This document shows positions 61,426 through 64,000 of a DNA stretch of 64,000 nucleotides, piece by piece. Position 1 is the first letter of the stretch, and each line of letters starts with the position of its first letter. Source of the DNA: Yeosuana marina (lineage in GTDB: Bacteria > Bacteroidota > Bacteroidia > Flavobacteriales > Flavobacteriaceae); NCBI RefSeq assembly GCF_011762485.1, contig NZ_JAAKGI010000003.1, positions 372,001-436,000 on the forward strand, read 5' to 3'. The position numbers were made by a program, and so were the translations under genes. The notes below the pieces were generated by a model, which was not told the DNA's origin, did not search any database, and was given only the letters and a program-made list of their open reading frames with translations.

Positions 61426-63111
61426 ATGAAAGAACTTAATAAACACAGTAAAAGGTTAACGCAGGACGAATCTCAGCCAGCTTCTCAAGCGATGTTATAT
61501 GCGGTAGGATTAACGGATGAGGATATGAAAAAGGCTCAAGTGGGTATCGCCAGCACTGGTTATGACGGAAATCCTTGTAATATGCACTTAAATGGATTGA
61601 AAGATCAAGTAAAAATAGAGTGTAATATTGCTGGTTTAGTTGGGTTAGGTTTCAATACAATTGGAGTTTCAGATGGCATTTCTATGGGAACTTCAGGGAT
61701 GAATTATTCATTAGTTTCCAGAGATATTATAGCAGATTCTATTGAAACGGTTATGAATGCTCAAAGTTATGACGCTCTTGTTTCGGTTGTAGGTTGCGAT
61801 AAAAATATGCCGGGAGCCGTTATTGCTATGTTGCGTTTAAATCGTCCGTCGATTATGATGTATGGTGGAACCATCGCATCGGGTAAATACAAAGGAAGAA
61901 AATTAAATATTGTCTCGGCTTTTGAAGCGTTAGGACAAAAAGTTGCAGGTGAGATTGGTGAAGAAGAATATAGAGAAATTATAAAAAGTGCCATTCCAGG
62001 TGCAGGTGCCTGCGGCGGAATGTACACGGCAAATACAATGGCTTCGGCTATCGAGTGTATGGGCTTTGCATTGCCATATAATTCTTCAATTCCGGCAGAA
62101 AATCCGAATAAATTATCAGAAAGCGAAAGAACAGCGAGAGCGATAAAAAATCTTCTGGAATTAGATTTAAAGCCTTTAGATATTATTTCTAAAAAATCAA
62201 TTGAAAATGCAATTGCACTTGTAAATGCTTTAGGCGGTTCTACTAATGCTGTGTTGCATTTCTTGGCTATTGCGCATGCAGCAGATATTGAATTTACATT
62301 AGAAGATTTTCAACGTGTTAGCGATAGAACACCCTTAATAGCAGATTTAAAACCTAGCGGAAAATACTTAATGGAAGATGTTCATGGTATTGGGGGAACA
62401 CCTGCTGTGATGAAATATTTATTAGATAATGGCTATTTACACGGCGATTGTATGACCGTAACAGGAAAAACCTTAGCAGAAAATTTAGCCGATGTAGAGC
62501 CACTAGTTTTTGAAAATGATCAAGATGTTATTTATCCAAAAGATAAGGCTTTAAAATCCTCAGGAAATCTACAAATTCTATACGGAAATTTGGCAACAGA
62601 AGGTGCTGTTGCAAAAATATCAGGAAATGAAGGTTTGTTGTTCGAAGGAAAAGCAGTGGTTTATGATGGAGAGCAGGCTGCAAATACGGGTATTTCAAAT
62701 GGTGAAGTAGAAAAAGGCGATGTAGTTGTTATTCGTTATGTGGGACCAAAAGGAGGCCCTGGAATGCCAGAAATGTTAAAGCCAACATCGTTAATTATGG
62801 GCGCTGGCTTAGGAAAATCTGTCGCTTTAATAACTGATGGTCGTTTCTCTGGAGGAACACATGGGTTTGTTGTTGGACATATTACCCCAGAAGCACAATC
62901 GGGTGGAACCATTGGGTTATTAAAAACGGGTGATAAAATTAAAATTAGCGCAGAAGATAATTCTATAAACGTATTAATTTCTGAAGAGGAGCTCGCCGAA
63001 AGAAAAGCAGAGTGGGTTGCTCCAGAATTGAAACATAAAAAGGGAGTTTTATATAAATATGCAAAAACCGTTTCGTCAGCATCAAAAGGATGCGTTACAG
63101 ATGAATTTTAA
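61426..63111 (+). CDS. ilvD: Dihydroxy-acid dehydratase
   Basis: 561 residues. Iron-sulfur cysteines in [15 protein letters not shown] and [14 protein letters not shown], the N-terminal GNPCNMHLN cysteine, and the C-terminal [20 protein letters not shown]. It converts dihydroxy acids to 2-ketoisovalerate and 2-keto-3-methylvalerate in valine, leucine and isoleucine synthesis. First gene of an operon with ilvB nine bases downstream; the preceding leader peptide suggests attenuation. Confidence 0.97.
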   Translation: MKELNKHSKRLTQDESQPASQAMLYAVGLTDEDMKKAQVGIASTGYDGNPCNMHLNGLKDQVKIECNIAGLVGLGFNTIGVSDGISMGTSGMNYSLVSRDIIADSIETVMNAQSYDALVSVVGCDKNMPGAVIAMLRLNRPSIMMYGGTIASGKYKGRKLNIVSAFEALGQKVAGEIGEEEYREIIKSAIPGAGACGGMYTANTMASAIECMGFALPYNSSIPAENPNKLSESERTARAIKNLLELDLKPLDIISKKSIENAIALVNALGGSTNAVLHFLAIAHAADIEFTLEDFQRVSDRTPLIADLKPSGKYLMEDVHGIGGTPAVMKYLLDNGYLHGDCMTVTGKTLAENLADVEPLVFENDQDVIYPKDKALKSSGNLQILYGNLATEGAVAKISGNEGLLFEGKAVVYDGEQAANTGISNGEVEKGDVVVIRYVGPKGGPGMPEMLKPTSLIMGAGLGKSVALITDGRFSGGTHGFVVGHITPEAQSGGTIGLLKTGDKIKISAEDNSINVLISEEELAERKAEWVAPELKHKKGVLYKYAKTVSSASKGCVTDEF

Positions 63112-63120
63112 GTGAAATGT

Positions 63121-64000
63121 ATGAATACAGATACAAAGATAAAATCAGAAAAAATGGCTACAAAAGCCGAACGTATCTCAGGTAGTGAAGCTATTATAAG
63201 ATGCTTATTAGAAGAAGGTGTTGAAATTCTTTATGGCTATCCTGGAGGTGCTATTATGCCTGTTTATGATGAGTTATATAAATACAAGGATAAAATCCAT
63301 CATGTTTTAACAAGACATGAACAAGGCGCCACTCATGCAGCTCAAGGTTATGCTAGAATTTCGGGTAAAGTAGGGGTTGCTATGGCCACATCAGGACCTG
63401 GTGCTACTAATTTAATTACCGGTATTGCAGATGCTCAGATAGACTCTACACCTATCGTTTGTATCACTGGTCAGGTATCATCACATTTATTGGGTAGCGA
63501 TGCGTTTCAAGAAACAGATATTGTTGGCATTTCAACACCGGTTACTAAATGGAATCATCAAGTAACTAAAGCGTCTGAGATTCCTGAAGTGATTGCTAAG
63601 GCATTTTATATTGCTAAAAGTGGCCGACCAGGTCCAGTTTTAATTGATATTACAAAAGATGCTCAATTTGAGGAATTTGATTTTTCATATAAAAAGTGCA
63701 TCGGAATACGTAGTTATAATCCAGTCCCAAAAACAAGTCAAGAATCGTTAGAAGCAGCAGCTGCTCTAATCAATCAAGCAAAAAAACCAATGATTGTTTG
63801 GGGTCAAGGTGTTATTCTAGGAAAAGCAGAAGCAGAATTAAAAGCAATTGTTGAAAAAGCTGGTATTCCTGCGGCTTGGACTATTTTAGGTGCTTCAGCT
63901 CTACCAACCTCACACCCTTTAAATATTGGTATGGTTGGTATGCATGGTAATTATGCGCCAAATAAATTAACTAATGAATGTGACGTACTTATTGCCATAG
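63121..64000 (+). CDS. ilvB: Acetolactate synthase large subunit, partial at the right edge
   Basis: Opens at ATG 63121 (MNTDTKIKSEKMATKAERIS; an internal ATG at codon 12 is possible) and stays open for 293 codons to the window edge. Conserved thiamine-diphosphate enzyme motifs: GVEILYGYPGGAIMPVYDEL, catalytic Glu in TRHEQGATHAAQGYAR, ATSGPGATNLITGIADAQID. It condenses pyruvate in branched-chain amino acid synthesis. The regulatory subunit and other ilv/leu genes probably lie beyond the edge. Confidence 0.97.
   Translation, partial: MNTDTKIKSEKMATKAERISGSEAIIRCLLEEGVEILYGYPGGAIMPVYDELYKYKDKIHHVLTRHEQGATHAAQGYARISGKVGVAMATSGPGATNLITGIADAQIDSTPIVCITGQVSSHLLGSDAFQETDIVGISTPVTKWNHQVTKASEIPEVIAKAFYIAKSGRPGPVLIDITKDAQFEEFDFSYKKCIGIRSYNPVPKTSQESLEAAAALINQAKKPMIVWGQGVILGKAEAELKAIVEKAGIPAAWTILGASALPTSHPLNIGMVGMHGNYAPNKLTNECDVLIAI

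Overview
The window looks like chromosomal DNA of a marine-type member of the Flavobacteriaceae (Bacteroidota). The evidence is AT-rich coding sequence, a short 287-residue primary sigma factor, SusC/SusD-type outer-membrane transport, GLPGLI-family proteins, a KDO transferase and LpxH-like enzyme for lipid A, weak ribosome-binding sites, and promoters that fit the Bacteroidota consensus TTG-N17..23-TAnnTTTG (clear examples before the tRNA pair, pdhB, metK and the sensor kinase). Most of the window is housekeeping DNA. I see no insertion sequence, prophage, CRISPR array or rRNA.

Layout. 1-13.5 kb: a GH3-family enzyme cut by the left edge, a DUF2797 protein, rpsU and rpoD, a large AsmA-like protein, a YhhQ-type transporter, an HPPK-deoxynucleoside kinase fusion, two methyltransferases, mutS, tRNA-Gly(GCC) and tRNA-Leu(UAA), then a 600-base stretch with two unlisted basic mini-ORFs. 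13.5-17.1 kb: envelope sugar genes (waaA, a DegT aminotransferase, galE). 17.3-25.0 kb: a membrane-anchored AraC regulator followed by a SusC-SusD-lipoprotein-lipoprotein import operon with no degradative enzyme beside it. 25.0-28.1 kb: lspA, fabD and a COG2509 flavoprotein. 28.3-32.1 kb: small accessory enzymes with a Crp/Fnr regulator. 32.2-36.6 kb: a membrane-anchored DHFR fusion, a CBM48 mini-protein, thyA, a NupG-like permease and a DUF151 protein. 36.7-44.0 kb: etfBA, pdhB, a DUF5686 outer-membrane protein and a SulP transporter. 44.2-47.4 kb: soluble and membrane pyrophosphatases side by side. 47.4-55.7 kb: a two-component system, apparently co-transcribed with a hypothetical protein and a deoxynucleoside kinase, diverging from two tandem GLPGLI proteins and a TonB-receptor-like barrel. 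55.7-64 kb: a VOC protein, a serine hydrolase, an LpxH-like phosphatase, a glycosyltransferase, metK and the start of the ilvD-ilvB operon.

The most interesting regulatory finds sit in non-coding DNA. Upstream of metK is a SAM-II-type riboswitch with long loops and a well-formed promoter. Upstream of ilvD is a 23-codon leader peptide packed with Ile, Val and Leu codons, a classical attenuator arrangement. Between the two-component system and the GLPGLI operon is a triple 10-base direct repeat (GTTAACACTC) next to promoters facing both ways, which makes a self-contained signalling and envelope module. That module is the best candidate here for an undescribed system.

Thymidylate and folate supply is a second theme: HPPK-dNK, DHFR, ThyA, a nucleoside permease and a second dNK all lie in the window, two of them as unusual fusions. 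Protein functions rest on motif recognition and memory of families. No similarity search or folding was run.
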